Of a stretch of 64,000 nt of DNA, positions 55,801 through 63,195 are shown piece by piece; position 1 is the stretch's first letter, and each line of letters starts with the position of its first letter. The notes beneath the pieces were generated by a model. It did no database searches, was not told the origin of the DNA, and worked only from the letters and a program-made list of their open reading frames with translations. Location: NCBI RefSeq assembly GCF_000426685.1, contig NZ_AUFV01000002.1, forward strand, positions 310,001 through 374,000. The letters are read 5' to 3'. Source of the stretch: Solimonas flava DSM 18980. GTDB lineage: Bacteria > Pseudomonadota > Gammaproteobacteria > Nevskiales > Nevskiaceae. The position numbers were made by a program, and so were the translations under genes.

Positions 55801-56257
55801 GGTGCGGCTGGCGGCGCTCGCGCACGGTCTGCCGCAGGAGCTGGCCGAGGCCGGCGTGCCGGCGGCGAGCCTGGGCGGCGCGGCGCAGCTCGTGCAGCGT
55901 GCGCTGCAGGCGCTGCTCGACGATCCGCGCGGGCGCTGGCTGTTCGATCCGGCCCATCGCGAGGCGCGCAGCGAATGGGCGCTGACGGCCTGGCTCGACG
56001 GCCGCGCGCAGCGTTTCGTGATCGACCGCAGCTTCATCGACGCCGACGGCGTGCGCTGGATCGTCGACTTCAAGACCAGCCGCCACGAGGGCGGCGAACT
56101 CGACGCCTTCGTCGCCGAGGAACGGCGCCGCTATCAGCGCCAGCTGCAGACCTACGCCGACCTGCTGCGTCGCCACGGACCGCAGCCGGTGCGCGCGGCG
56201 CTGTACCTGCCGCTGCTCGACGAGCCGGCGCTGCGCTGGCAGCCGATCGAGGTCTGA
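52850..56257 (+). CDS. UvrD/AddA-like helicase-nuclease
   Basis: A 1135-residue superfamily 1 helicase. Walker A is VQAPAGSGKTELLTQRLL at about 25-41; ITFTRKAAAEMRARVF is motif Ia; LLVDEFQDTSATQYRLL is motif II; VVGDPMQSIYRFREADVGL is motif III; LMTIHKSKGLEFDTVIVPGL is motif V; LLYVAATRARRRLHLLG is motif VI. The C-terminus has a RecB-type nuclease signature (IVDFKTSRHEGG, RYQRQLQTYADLLRR). ATG 52850 follows a GGGGGG run; the upstream frame overlaps the AddB-like gene without a good start. Together the pair resembles AddAB rather than RecBCD. Confidence 0.88.
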   Translation: MSVIDAAARARALDPQTSFIVQAPAGSGKTELLTQRLLVLLAGVDEPEEIVAITFTRKAAAEMRARVFRAIRDAATMTEPDDAHRAQTWRLARAALERSRQRGWRLEDNPQRLRVMTIDALCMHITQQMPLTAGFGGRVQIAAEAEPLYREAARATLAMLEAETPYREPLARVLRHFDNRTVLLEEQLVALLGRRDQWLHFATEGGRAARVELEAALEAIVRAALGAADAAIAAPQREIWLASAAHASSQLYAAQPELALHALRDGTWPPVAPAQLPRWLALVELVLKKDGDWRQKIDARCGFPAGKSKAEKEQLGPPRDAHLQLIADLAAQDGLLDLLQRLRNLPAPAYDDAQWEVLQALLDVLKLAAAQLRVVFAAHGAVDFAEVAAQAVAALGSDEAPTDLALAFDYRIHHLLVDEFQDTSATQYRLLTRLTAGWQDGDGRTLFVVGDPMQSIYRFREADVGLYLRARRDGVAALPLEALRLQCNFRSRAGIVDWVNAAFAQVLPPREDVGRSAVPYSAATATRAAEVGPAVVVHPQFAGPSGEDDARSEARRIVELVREARATDADGSIAVLVRSRTHLDELMPALRAAGLRYQAVDLESLASRAVIEDLRALTRALLLPMDRVAWLAILRAPWCGLRLADLHALADGVPPRQPLLTALRDPQRLARLGADGRGRLARALDVLEAALAQQGRKPLRRWVEGVWLALGGPAAVRETRDLNDAQQFFARLETLAQGPALADLDALDLALANLKATPDPLADGRLSLMTIHKSKGLEFDTVIVPGLGRTTRSDTPPPIVFDRRIDADGRAQLVLAPIHARGDESDATYAYIRSLAADKQLHEDGRLLYVAATRARRRLHLLGSVARDADGAPKAPPPSSLLARLWPAVAADYVAAAAGAPPPAPAAAATFDALGAAPPPPLRRLVAGWQAPPLPAWSLSAAEAPVPALTPAFEWAGEVARLIGVVFHRWAERLAMGDLAQWDAVRLAALAHGLPQELAEAGVPAASLGGAAQLVQRALQALLDDPRGRWLFDPAHREARSEWALTAWLDGRAQRFVIDRSFIDADGVRWIVDFKTSRHEGGELDAFVAEERRRYQRQLQTYADLLRRHGPQPVRAALYLPLLDEPALRWQPIEV

Positions 56258-56304
56258 ACGGCGCCGGCGCGCGCCGCGTCTGGCGGGGCGGCGGGCAAAA
56301 GAAA

Positions 56305-56334
56305 AGCGCGGCAGGCTGCTCGGCCTGCCGCGCT
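56305..56334 (-). terminator. Rho-independent terminator of fdxA
   Basis: A 12-bp perfect stem (AGCGCGGCAGGC at 56305-56316 with its complement at 56323-56334) around a 6-nt loop. Read on the minus strand it is followed by TTTTCTTTT, a canonical T-run, so it ends fdxA transcription; it can also slow plus-strand readthrough. Confidence 0.88.
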
Positions 56335-56356
56335 TCGGGCACCGCGCGAGCGGTGC

Positions 56357-56680
56357 TCAGGTTTCGAGCAGGTCGCGCTTACCCGGCTTGCCGTCCCATT
56401 CCTTGGCATCCGGCGCCATGTCCTTCTTCTCGGTGATGACCGGCCATTTCTTGGCGAGATCGGCATTGAGCGCCTTGAAGTCGGCCTGATCCGCCGGCAG
56501 ATCGTCTTCCGCGAAGATCGCGTTGGCCGGGCACTCCGGCTCGCACAGCGTGCAGTCGATACACTCTTCGGGATCGATCACGAGAAAGTTCGGGCCTTCA
56601 TGGAAGCAGTCGACCGGGCAGACTTCCACGCAGTCGGTGTACTTGCACTTGATGCAGTTCTCGGTAACGACGAAGGTCAT
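56357..56680 (-). CDS. fdxA: 7Fe ferredoxin FdxA
   Basis: A 107-residue ferredoxin with one 3Fe-4S and one 4Fe-4S cluster, an electron carrier in the cytoplasm. Cluster ligands are in [20 protein letters not shown] and [20 protein letters not shown]-terminal helix region ([11 protein letters not shown]-like, here [18 protein letters not shown]) and LLET end match this type. ATG 56680 gives the standard MTFVVTENC start; the open frame upstream is not expected to be translated. Confidence 0.95.
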   Translation of the reverse strand: MTFVVTENCIKCKYTDCVEVCPVDCFHEGPNFLVIDPEECIDCTLCEPECPANAIFAEDDLPADQADFKALNADLAKKWPVITEKKDMAPDAKEWDGKPGKRDLLET

Positions 56681-56790
56681 GATGCGCTCGCGGCTTGAAG
56701 CGGTCGGTTCTACGGGGCGCATAGTTTAAACCATTGCCGTGGCGTGACGTCGGCAGAACGGGGGAGGCGTCCCCCGTTCCGCCGCCGTCG

Positions 56791-57930
56791 TCAGCGCGCG
56801 CCGAGGCCGGCGGCGAGGTACAGGCCGGCGAGGCCGTAGCCGGCGCAGGGCGCCGCGGCGGCGAGCGCCTGCGCGTAGTCGAAGGTCTCGCTCTGTCCGT
56901 CCGAGCCGTCGACCGTGACGGTGCCGTCGGCGTTGAACGTCACCTTCGCGGTCTTGCCGCCACTGGCGAACGTCAGCTTGCCGCCGGCGAACGGGCTGGC
57001 GATCTGGCCGTCGCTGTCGACGAGCGGCGTTTCGGTGGCGACGTCGACGGCGCCGCTCGGGCAGGTCTGCGCCTGCACACCGGTCATGCGAAAGCCGTAC
57101 TGGCCGGCGATCACGGTGCCGTCGGCGTCGGACTTCGCCGTGAACGGCGCATCGTGCGTGCCGATGTAGTACGTGAAGTCGCCGCTGTTGCTGCCGCTCT
57201 GGCCGTTGGCGGACGCGCGGGCTGTGTAGTCGCCGTCCATCGCCAGCGCGAAGCGGTCTTCGTTGTCGCTGGCGCCTTCGCGATAGTCGTCGCGGTAGTC
57301 GACGCCAATGCCCAGATCGAGATCGGCGCTGATGCTGTACCCCTGCTGCGAGCTGCTGGTCTTGATCCTGTAGTCGAAGCTGAACGGCTGCGAGCTGCTG
57401 CCGACGCGCGTGTACTCGACGTACTGGCCGGCGTCCTCGACGCTGCCACCCTCGAGGCTGCCGTTGACGAGCAGCGTCAGATCGACGTTGGTGCCGTCCT
57501 CGCTGTAGGTCTCGTGGTAGCGGCAGTCGCTGGCCTGCGAGCCGCTTACCGACATCGCCTGGTTGGTGAACGGCGAGCCGACGTTCTTGCTGGTCGGGCC
57601 GCTCGACGCGATGGTGCCGCCGTCGGGGCAGGCTTCGCTGGACTTGGCGGGCACGCGCGCGGCTTTGGCGAGCGGGCGCACGCGTACCGTCGCCGGTGCC
57701 GGCGCCTCCAGCGCATCGAGTGCGCCGAGCGCCTGGATCATTTGTGCGAAGGTGCCGACCTGGGCCTTGGTGCCGGCGGCGCTGAGATCGGCGGTGCCGA
57801 CGTCGGCGGCGCCACCGCCGCCATTGCCGTTGTCGTCGCCACCGCAGGCACCGAGCAGCGTGCCGGCCAGCAGCGTGAGGGCGAAGCCGGCCGAGCGCAG
57901 CGGCCGGCCGGAAGTAATCGTGTATGGCAT
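56791..57930 (-). CDS. Hypothetical lipoprotein
   Basis: A 379-residue predicted lipoprotein with lipobox LGAC (Cys29) followed by Gly/Asn/Asp-rich residues. I recognise no domain. Most of the mature part is beta-rich and polar, with Tyr/Asp/Ser-rich strands (DCRYHETYSEDGTNVDLTL, YVEYTRVGSSSQPFSFDYRI, DFTYYIGTHDAPFTAKSD), paired Cys near 100, 160 and 290, and an Ala-rich C-terminal tail. AGGGGACC lies before the ATG. It lies downstream of and parallel to the NUDIX gene, with 110 bp between its stop and fdxA. Confidence 0.6.
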   Translation of the reverse strand: MPYTITSGRPLRSAGFALTLLAGTLLGACGGDDNGNGGGGAADVGTADLSAAGTKAQVGTFAQMIQALGALDALEAPAPATVRVRPLAKAARVPAKSSEACPDGGTIASSGPTSKNVGSPFTNQAMSVSGSQASDCRYHETYSEDGTNVDLTLLVNGSLEGGSVEDAGQYVEYTRVGSSSQPFSFDYRIKTSSSQQGYSISADLDLGIGVDYRDDYREGASDNEDRFALAMDGDYTARASANGQSGSNSGDFTYYIGTHDAPFTAKSDADGTVIAGQYGFRMTGVQAQTCPSGAVDVATETPLVDSDGQIASPFAGGKLTFASGGKTAKVTFNADGTVTVDGSDGQSETFDYAQALAAAAPCAGYGLAGLYLAAGLGAR

Positions 57931-58057
57931 CGAGGTCCCCGGTGACGTAGGCCCGCAGATCGGGCGGCGCCAAGCTTGGCGGTCGGGAACCGGGCTGTCC
58001 GCTCCCTATACGGGGATACCCGTTCTGGGGGCGGAGCGCGCGTCGTGCCCGCTGCGC

Positions 58058-58657
58058 TCAGGGCGTCAGCGGATCGTCGCCGGCGACTTCGGCGCGCTGC
58101 GGCGGCTTGGGGCGGTAGGCGAGGTCGAGGCTGTGCGTCGCATAGGCGCCGGCGCGACGGTCCGCGAAGAACTGCTTGAGGCTGTGCCAGATCGTCGGGA
58201 AGGCGATGTCGTCCCAGGGGATCTCGTCCTCGCGCATCAGCCGCACCTCGGAGCTCTCGAAAGTCGGGCCGTAGTGTTCGGTGCGCAGCGTGCCGCGATG
58301 GATCATGTAGACCTGACTGACGTACGGGACGTTGATGACCATCAGCAGGTCATCGATCTCGACGTCGGCCTGCGCTTCCTCCAGCGCCTCGCGTGCGGCG
58401 CCCTGACCGCTGGTCTCGCCGAGTTCCATGAAGCCGGCCGGGAAAGTCCACAGGCCGAGCCGCGGCTCGATGTTGCGCCGGCACATCAGCACGCGGCCGT
58501 CCGCATTCTCCGGAATGACGCCGACGATGACCTTCGGGTTGCGGTACTGGATGTGTCCGCAGTTCGGGCAGACGTGCCGCGGCAGGTGATCGCCGTCCGG
58601 CACGCGGAACTCGATTTCGTGGCCGCAGGCGTTGCAGTAGCGGGTCTCGGCGTACAT
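58058..58657 (-). CDS. NUDIX hydrolase with zinc ribbon
   Basis: A 199-residue pyrophosphohydrolase. An N-terminal zinc ribbon (CNACGHE...CPNCGH) precedes the NUDIX fold; the box reads GFMELGETSGQGAAREALEE, with Gln where most have Gly in EEXG. LWTFPAGFME and VLMCRRNIEPRLGLW surround it. NADH pyrophosphatase-like proteins have the same layout, but the substrate is unknown. No clear ribosome site precedes the ATG. Confidence 0.85.
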   Translation of the reverse strand: MYAETRYCNACGHEIEFRVPDGDHLPRHVCPNCGHIQYRNPKVIVGVIPENADGRVLMCRRNIEPRLGLWTFPAGFMELGETSGQGAAREALEEAQADVEIDDLLMVINVPYVSQVYMIHRGTLRTEHYGPTFESSEVRLMREDEIPWDDIAFPTIWHSLKQFFADRRAGAYATHSLDLAYRPKPPQRAEVAGDDPLTP

Positions 58658-58881
58658 GGGGAAGGTCAGCGGATGAAGCCCGCACTATAGAGAATGCGCC
58701 GGCCGATTGCGCTCGTCCGCTCTGCGTAGCGCGGGCGCGCGCCGGGGCTCGGGCATCCTGCATGCCCAGGGCGACGGGCCGCCGCTTTACTGGATTTGAG
58801 GGGGGAAATCGACGAACATTCCGGGCGCAATTCAAACGAACCGGCGAAAAGCCGGGCCATGGAATGGGAAGGGGATAGCTC

Positions 58882-59643
58882 ATGAATTATCGTCGTTATT
58901 GGCCTGTCGGCGCTGCGCTGCTGGCCGCAGGTTTCATCGTCCCGGCTTATGCGCAGGAATCGGCTGCGCCGGCTGACGAAAGCGCGCCGGTCGAAGCCGC
59001 GCCGGCCGAAGCCGTCGCCGATCCGCTCGCGACCGACAGCGGCGCTGCCGGCGCCGAGGCGACGGGCAGCGAAACGGGCAGCGAAGCGGTCGAAACCTCG
59101 GCGTCCGAAGACAGCGGCAGCGACGAGACCGCCAGCGCACCGCGCCGCGAATCGCTCTACGTCTACGGCGGCATCGACTACGCGGCGCTGAGCACCTCGC
59201 TGTCGAAGGACAGCCTCAAGAACTCGCTCGGCGGCGACGACTTCGATTCCGACTTCTACCGCCTGCGCGTCGGCACGCGTCTGCTGCCGTCGATCGGTAT
59301 CGAAGCGCAGTTCGGCATCAAGAACGAGGATGGCAAGTCCGCGGGCAAGGTCGAGACCAGCCAGATGTACGGCCTCTACGTCGTGCCGACGGGCAATCTG
59401 TTCCGCTTCCTCGAAGTGTCGGCGCCGATCGGCTATTCGCATCTGCGCCTCGAAAACAGCAACGGCAAGGTCGACTTCGACTCGCTGAGCTTCGGCCTGA
59501 ATCTCGAAGTGCCGGTCTACGTGAACCCGGACAGCCGCTGGCCGGACGTCCGCATCGGCGGCGGCGGCACGGTGTTCTACGCCGAGCGTGAAGCGCGCAC
59601 CTACGGCTACCACGCCGGCGTGCGGCTCGACTTCAAGATCTGA
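58882..59643 (+). CDS. Outer-membrane beta-barrel protein
   Basis: A 253-residue predicted outer-membrane protein. A signal peptide ends at VPAYAQ; residues 25-90 are an Ala/Glu/Ser/Thr low-complexity, acidic stretch; the rest alternates in strand-like pattern (SLYVYGGIDYAALSTSL, FYRLRVGTRLLPSIGIEAQF, GTVFYAEREARTYGYHAGVR) and ends LDFKI. This matches the OMP beta-barrel class (OmpA-like transmembrane or porin-family annotation). GGAAGGGG lies before the ATG. Its function is unknown. Confidence 0.7.
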   Translation: MNYRRYWPVGAALLAAGFIVPAYAQESAAPADESAPVEAAPAEAVADPLATDSGAAGAEATGSETGSEAVETSASEDSGSDETASAPRRESLYVYGGIDYAALSTSLSKDSLKNSLGGDDFDSDFYRLRVGTRLLPSIGIEAQFGIKNEDGKSAGKVETSQMYGLYVVPTGNLFRFLEVSAPIGYSHLRLENSNGKVDFDSLSFGLNLEVPVYVNPDSRWPDVRIGGGGTVFYAEREARTYGYHAGVRLDFKI

Positions 59644-59664
59644 AGTTGTCGCGGCGGTGATGCG

Positions 59665-59690
59665 CGAAAGCGGCCTGCGGGCCGCTTTCG
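59665..59690 (+). terminator. Terminator after the beta-barrel gene
   Basis: An 11-bp stem (CGAAAGCGGCC at 59665-59675 with GGCCGCTTTCG at 59680-59690) and TGCG loop, followed by TGTTT. It lies 21 nt after the stop. Confidence 0.75.
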
Positions 59691-59858
59691 TGTTTCCGGG
59701 CGCCGTTCGCGGGCGCAAGTTACCGAGTGAAACAATTCGGTGCGCGTCGGTGACGGCGCAGCGGCCGGCGCGGGCCTAGTATCGATACCGGATCGACGCT
59801 TCGCGCGCTCGACCCAGCCGTCCGGGGTCACCCCTGAAGATGCCGGACGGTCACCCCC

Positions 59859-59883
59859 CGAGCCCCAGTCCCCCTGGGGCTCG
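59859..59883. other. Perfect hairpin upstream of tRNA-Leu
   Basis: A 10-bp stem (CGAGCCCCAG at 59859-59868 with CTGGGGCTCG at 59874-59883) around a 5-nt loop. GGTCACCCC occurs twice just before it (near 59826 and 59850). The 320-bp gap from the beta-barrel gene to tRNA-Leu holds no gene; it consists of the terminator, this hairpin and the tRNA promoter. Confidence 0.55.
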
Positions 59884-59924
59884 CCTATTTGCGGCGCCGG
59901 CGATCGATTGCGACGGTCCGCGCA

Positions 59925-59954
59925 TTGGTCGTGGCGCCGCGACGCCCCTATAAT
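59925..59954 (+). promoter_or_regulatory. Promoter of tRNA-Leu
   Basis: TTGGTC at 59925-59930 and a perfect TATAAT at 59949-59954 are separated by 18 bp. The tRNA begins 11 nt after the -10 box. GC-rich sequence with GCGCC follows, as in stringently controlled promoters. Confidence 0.75.
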
Positions 59955-59964
59955 CGCCGGCCGC

Positions 59965-60051
59965 GCCGAAGTGGCGGAATCGGTAGACGCAGCGGACTCA
60001 AAATCCGCCGCCCTGAAAAGCGTGTGGGTTCGAGTCCCACCTTCGGCACCA
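59965..60051 (+). tRNA. tRNA-Leu (anticodon CAA)
   Basis: 87 nt with encoded CCA. GCCGAAG pairs with CTTCGGC; the anticodon arm GCGGA-CTCAAAA-TCCGC gives CAA; a long variable arm (GCCCTGAAAAGCGTGTG region) marks it as a class II tRNA. T arm is GGGTTCGAGTCCC. Confidence 0.97.
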
Positions 60052-60331
60052 GCCCCGCGCCGTTCCGGCGCGGTCGGCGATGGCATCTGCGATGCCCGTT
60101 CCCGCTCTTCTCATGCGGTTCGCGACAAGCCCGTCTCCGAGATGGCGCCGGCGCGCCCGCGCCCGGGCGCCCCGCCGATCCCGGCTTCGCACGGCGCCGC
60201 CGACGCGGATCACGCGACGCCGGCGCGCGGCGCGGCGATCCGGCCGGACCGCGGCCGTGCCGCGAAACGCTCGGCAGCAATTCGATGTCCGCCCGCGTTG
60301 CCGTAAGCTCGCCGCGTTCTCACGTGTTTTC

Positions 60332-61279
60332 ATGTCCGGAGCGCAATCGTCCGCGATGACCCTTGCTCTGCTGATCTGTGCGCTGCTGCCGATGCTCGTC
60401 GCCCTGCCGCTGCATGCGCGCGAGTCGCGCCTGTTGCGCGCGCAGACCGCGCGCGCAACAGCGCTCGTGGCGACCTACCGGCGGCGCGCGCAGCGCTGGC
60501 GGGCCGAGGCTTTAATGGCCAGCGGTGCGGCGCTGGCCTGGCTGGCGCCAGCCTCGCTGTACGGGCCGGGATGGCGGCCCTGGGCGGGTGCGGCGTTCGC
60601 CCTCGCGGGCTTCGCGCTCGTGCAGTGGGGGCTGCCGCGATGGCTGTTCGGTGTCCCGGAACGCGGGCCGCTGCGGCCCGGCGCCGCGCACCGGCGCGCG
60701 TTGCCGGCGGAGACCGCGGCGATGCTCGACGCGCTGGCGCAGCGCTGCGGCTGTGCCGGCGCGCGCTTCGTCGCCATCGACGACGGCGGCGATCGCCGCA
60801 ATGCGCGCGCCTTGCCGGCGCGCGGTGGCACCGAGGTCTTTCTCTGGCAGGGCCTGCTCGACGCGCTCGATCGCGACGGCTTGCGGGCAGTCGTCGCGCA
60901 CGAGCTGGCACATGGGCGGCTGCACCATCATCGCCGTCGTCGCGTGATGCTGGCGCTGCTCGCGGTTCCGCTCGTGGCGATGCTCGCCGCGGCCGGCCTC
61001 GGGACCTGGCCGCCGGCGACGCTCGCGCTGCTGCCGGTGCTGGGTTTCGTCGCGCGCGGCGTGCTCGCGGCGCAGCAGCGCCGCTTCGAGCACGAGGCCG
61101 ACGCCTTCGCGGTCGCGCAGGTCGGCGCCGCGCCGCTGCATGCGGCTCTGTGCGCGCTTTACGGCGAGGCGGCGGCGATCGTCACCGATCGCTGGCTCGG
61201 CGCCTGCTGCGACACTCATCCGGCGCCGCAGTCGCGGCTGCGTCGCCTGCGTCCGTCGCAAACCGTCACGACGACGTGA
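60332..61279 (+). CDS. M48-family zinc metalloprotease
   Basis: A 315-residue membrane protease. The zinc motif HELAHGRLHHH (about 195-205) has HExxH, and FEHEADAFAVAQ (about 256) supplies the third ligand Glu. Hydrophobic segments lie at about 9-27, 63-80, 83-100 and 212-250. The family includes HtpX and Oma1-like peptidases, which clip membrane proteins. ATG 60332 is proposed; ATG 60356 is possible, and neither has a good ribosome site. It follows tRNA-Leu by 280 nt. Confidence 0.75.
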   Translation: MSGAQSSAMTLALLICALLPMLVALPLHARESRLLRAQTARATALVATYRRRAQRWRAEALMASGAALAWLAPASLYGPGWRPWAGAAFALAGFALVQWGLPRWLFGVPERGPLRPGAAHRRALPAETAAMLDALAQRCGCAGARFVAIDDGGDRRNARALPARGGTEVFLWQGLLDALDRDGLRAVVAHELAHGRLHHHRRRRVMLALLAVPLVAMLAAAGLGTWPPATLALLPVLGFVARGVLAAQQRRFEHEADAFAVAQVGAAPLHAALCALYGEAAAIVTDRWLGACCDTHPAPQSRLRRLRPSQTVTTT

Positions 61280-61403
61280 CACTGTGTCACGCGCGGCGCA
61301 GGCGTCCGCAGCCAAGTCGCTGATTCCGCGTCGCCTCATCGGTGGCACCTGTCTTGCGCGTCCGCTTCCACAAGCGGCACACGACAAGAACCGGAGGAGA
61401 GAG

Positions 61404-61721
61404 ATGATCCGCGTATCCGCGCTGTATGCGAACCGGGCCGGCGCCCGTTTCGACCATGCCTATTACGCGCTGCGCCATATCGCGCTGGTGCGCGAGCAGC
61501 TGACGCCGCACGGGCTGCTGCGTGTCGAGGCCGATCGCGGCCTCGCCGGCGGCGGTGGCGGCGAAGCGCCGTTCGTCGCTGCCGCGCATCTGTATTTCGC
61601 ATCGGTGGAGCGTTTCGAGGCGGCGTTCGCGGCGGCTGGTGCCGCCGTGCTCGCCGACGTGCCGAACTACACCGATCTGCAGCCGCAGCTGCAGATTTCC
61701 ACCATCGTCGTCGAGGCCTGA
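61404..61721 (+). CDS. EthD-family protein
   Basis: A 105-residue ferredoxin-like-fold protein. The EthD pattern is visible: MIRVSALYANRAGARFDHAY, ALRHIALVREQLTPHGLLRV, and AAAHLYFASVERFEAAFAAA with the usual FxxxxPHY-like region changed. GGAGGAGAG directly before the ATG gives a firm start. Its role is unknown; some relatives act in catabolism. A broken transporter gene follows 4 nt later. Confidence 0.85.
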   Translation: MIRVSALYANRAGARFDHAYYALRHIALVREQLTPHGLLRVEADRGLAGGGGGEAPFVAAAHLYFASVERFEAAFAAAGAAVLADVPNYTDLQPQLQISTIVVEA

Positions 61722-61725
61722 GACG

Positions 61726-61987
61726 ATGCGGTGCGCGCCGCGCGCGCTGCGCCGCGCCATCGGCCTGTGGCTGGCGCTCGCCGCTGCGGGCGTCGGCCGC
61801 CGAGCCGGTGCGCGTCGCCGCACTCAGCTTTGGCGCCGTCGCCTGGGAACTCGACACGCTGCAGCGTAGGGGGCTCGACGCCGCGACGCGGCGTTGCATG
61901 AGTGCATGCCACGGCGACCAGATCGGAAAAGCGGAAACGGTTGCCAGGTGCATGGCGGCGGCGTTCGGCCTTTGGTCGGAAAGGTGA
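61726..61987 (+). pseudogene. Frameshifted 5' fragment of an ABC transporter substrate-binding protein gene
   Basis: An ATG at 61726 begins a signal-peptide-like frame (AIGLWLALAAAGVG). Near 61790 the homology moves to the +1 frame: ASAAEPVRVAALSFGAVAWE then LDTLQRRGLDAA. This matches the N-terminus of periplasmic binding proteins of the nitrate/taurine type (PVRIGVLxFGTVxWELDxIRxHGLDAA in family memory). From about 61890 the similarity stops and GC drops, and the frame closes at 61985-61987. So the gene has both a 1-base shift and a large 3' loss. Confidence 0.6.
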
Positions 61988-62077
61988 GCAGCAGGCCAAA
62001 AGTCGCCGGTCATGGGCTGTTCGGTAACGCCCCGTCGGTGCGGCGAACGAGCGATGCACATCGCTGAACGTGTGTGC

Positions 62078-62704
62078 TTACCTCTCCAAAGCACCCTTGC
62101 CGGCGAGGATATGATTCCGATATTTGGCTAGACGCAAAATCCGGGTTTCAGGTTTCTTCGCGGAATTGAGATTGATCAGGTAGCTTTTTTGTCGGCCCGG
62201 CGTCAGATTGTGAAAGGCCTCCGCCAACTCCGGATCGGAATCGAGCGCATCAGCCAGCTCTTCCGGCCATTCGATAGCTGCCTCATTTCTGGGAGGTTTG
62301 ATTCCCTTCTCGGCATACGCCATTGCCTCTTTCAGGTAAGCATGAATCGTAGAGGCTAAGGAGTCGACTGCTGCGTTATCGGCGAAGCGAATCATGTCAG
62401 CGTGCCGAGTATTGGGCCCCTGTTTCTCAAGCACGTTGTCAGGGTCTCGCATCAGCGCGGCATTGAAGAAGATGATTCGATAATCGCCTCGGAACGCACT
62501 GATAAGCGCGATGTTGCGTTCTGCGTGCAGGTAGCAGGGGTGTGCCCACTTGACCGTTTCGATCAGGCCGGCTGCGGTGCAAATCGCACGAAGCCGCTTC
62601 AAGCCGTCGTTCCATTTGCGGACGGAGCAGTCCGGAGTGGAGAACCGTTCACAACGGCCGCATCCCTGTGCGAAAAAATCTTCGACGTCCGTGATCATCG
62701 TCAT
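62078..62704 (-). CDS. YdeI/OmdA-like family protein
   Basis: A 208-residue protein. Residues about 30-115 fit the DUF1801/YdhG-like fold (WNDGLKRLRAICTAAGLIET, VKWAHPCYLHAERNIALISA, FFNAALMRDPDN); residues about 120-205 fit the bacteriocin-protection YdeI/OmdA domain (IKPPRNEAAIEWPEELADAL, AFHNLTPGRQKSYLINLNSA, KKPETRILRLAKYRNHILAG). Its function is not established. ATG 62704 has GGGG 7 nt upstream; ATG 62698 is possible, and the frame opens to 62767. Its GC content is visibly lower than neighbours', suggesting transfer. Confidence 0.8.
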   Translation of the reverse strand: MTMITDVEDFFAQGCGRCERFSTPDCSVRKWNDGLKRLRAICTAAGLIETVKWAHPCYLHAERNIALISAFRGDYRIIFFNAALMRDPDNVLEKQGPNTRHADMIRFADNAAVDSLASTIHAYLKEAMAYAEKGIKPPRNEAAIEWPEELADALDSDPELAEAFHNLTPGRQKSYLINLNSAKKPETRILRLAKYRNHILAGKGALER

Positions 62705-63195
62705 GCTCAACCCCACTGCGTCCGACGAATGACCATACATGAACTTTGCGGGTTCGAGGTTGTGCATTGCTCACAGTGTTCCCTGAACTGACTGTTTTGC
62801 CCAACGCCTGCCGATGGAGTCGCCGCTGCTGCAGCCGCTCCTGCAACAGGCAGTGCTCCTGCGATGCAGGGCGGTTGCCGGCGCTTGCGATTTCCTCCGC
62901 CGGTGAAACAGGTGAAGCTCCAAAAAATGCCGTCGCAATAAGTAAGACTGCTGCCAGAGCAACGACGCCGAGTGAAAACAGTGATGCCTTAAGTTCTGAG
63001 GCTCGCCTTCTGCTGCGGATTTGACGACGCGAGGTGCCGGGTTGCTGGCCTGGCGCGCAAAGAAAATGGCCCGTGACGGCGGGCCGAATCCTGATACGAA
63101 GAGGCAGCGCTTGCAGGATCGGCGCCGCGGTGGGCGGGTGTCCCGGGACTTTGTCCTGTCGTGCGCGCCGGGCCGACGCTTGTGCGGGCGGGCGT
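62705..63195. other. Gene-poor, lower-GC stretch with one possible short hydrophobic coding frame
   Basis: On the minus strand, around 62930-63010, a frame encodes SELKASLFSLGVVALAAVLL then IATAFFGASPVSPAEE, which looks like a signal or membrane helix; no ATG, GTG or ribosome site precedes it, and it may be decayed. No other gene or RNA is supported here. Confidence 0.35.

Noticed and set aside
59740-60306. Open frame running through tRNA-Leu
   Set aside because: It overlaps a perfect tRNA and its promoter, and its translation is low-complexity.
62790-62830. Possible integron attC site (GTTGGGC-like core on the minus strand near the YdeI-like gene)
   Set aside because: Only one core-like heptamer is seen; the partner core and the paired inner arms of an attC hairpin are missing, and the other end of the gene has no matching core.
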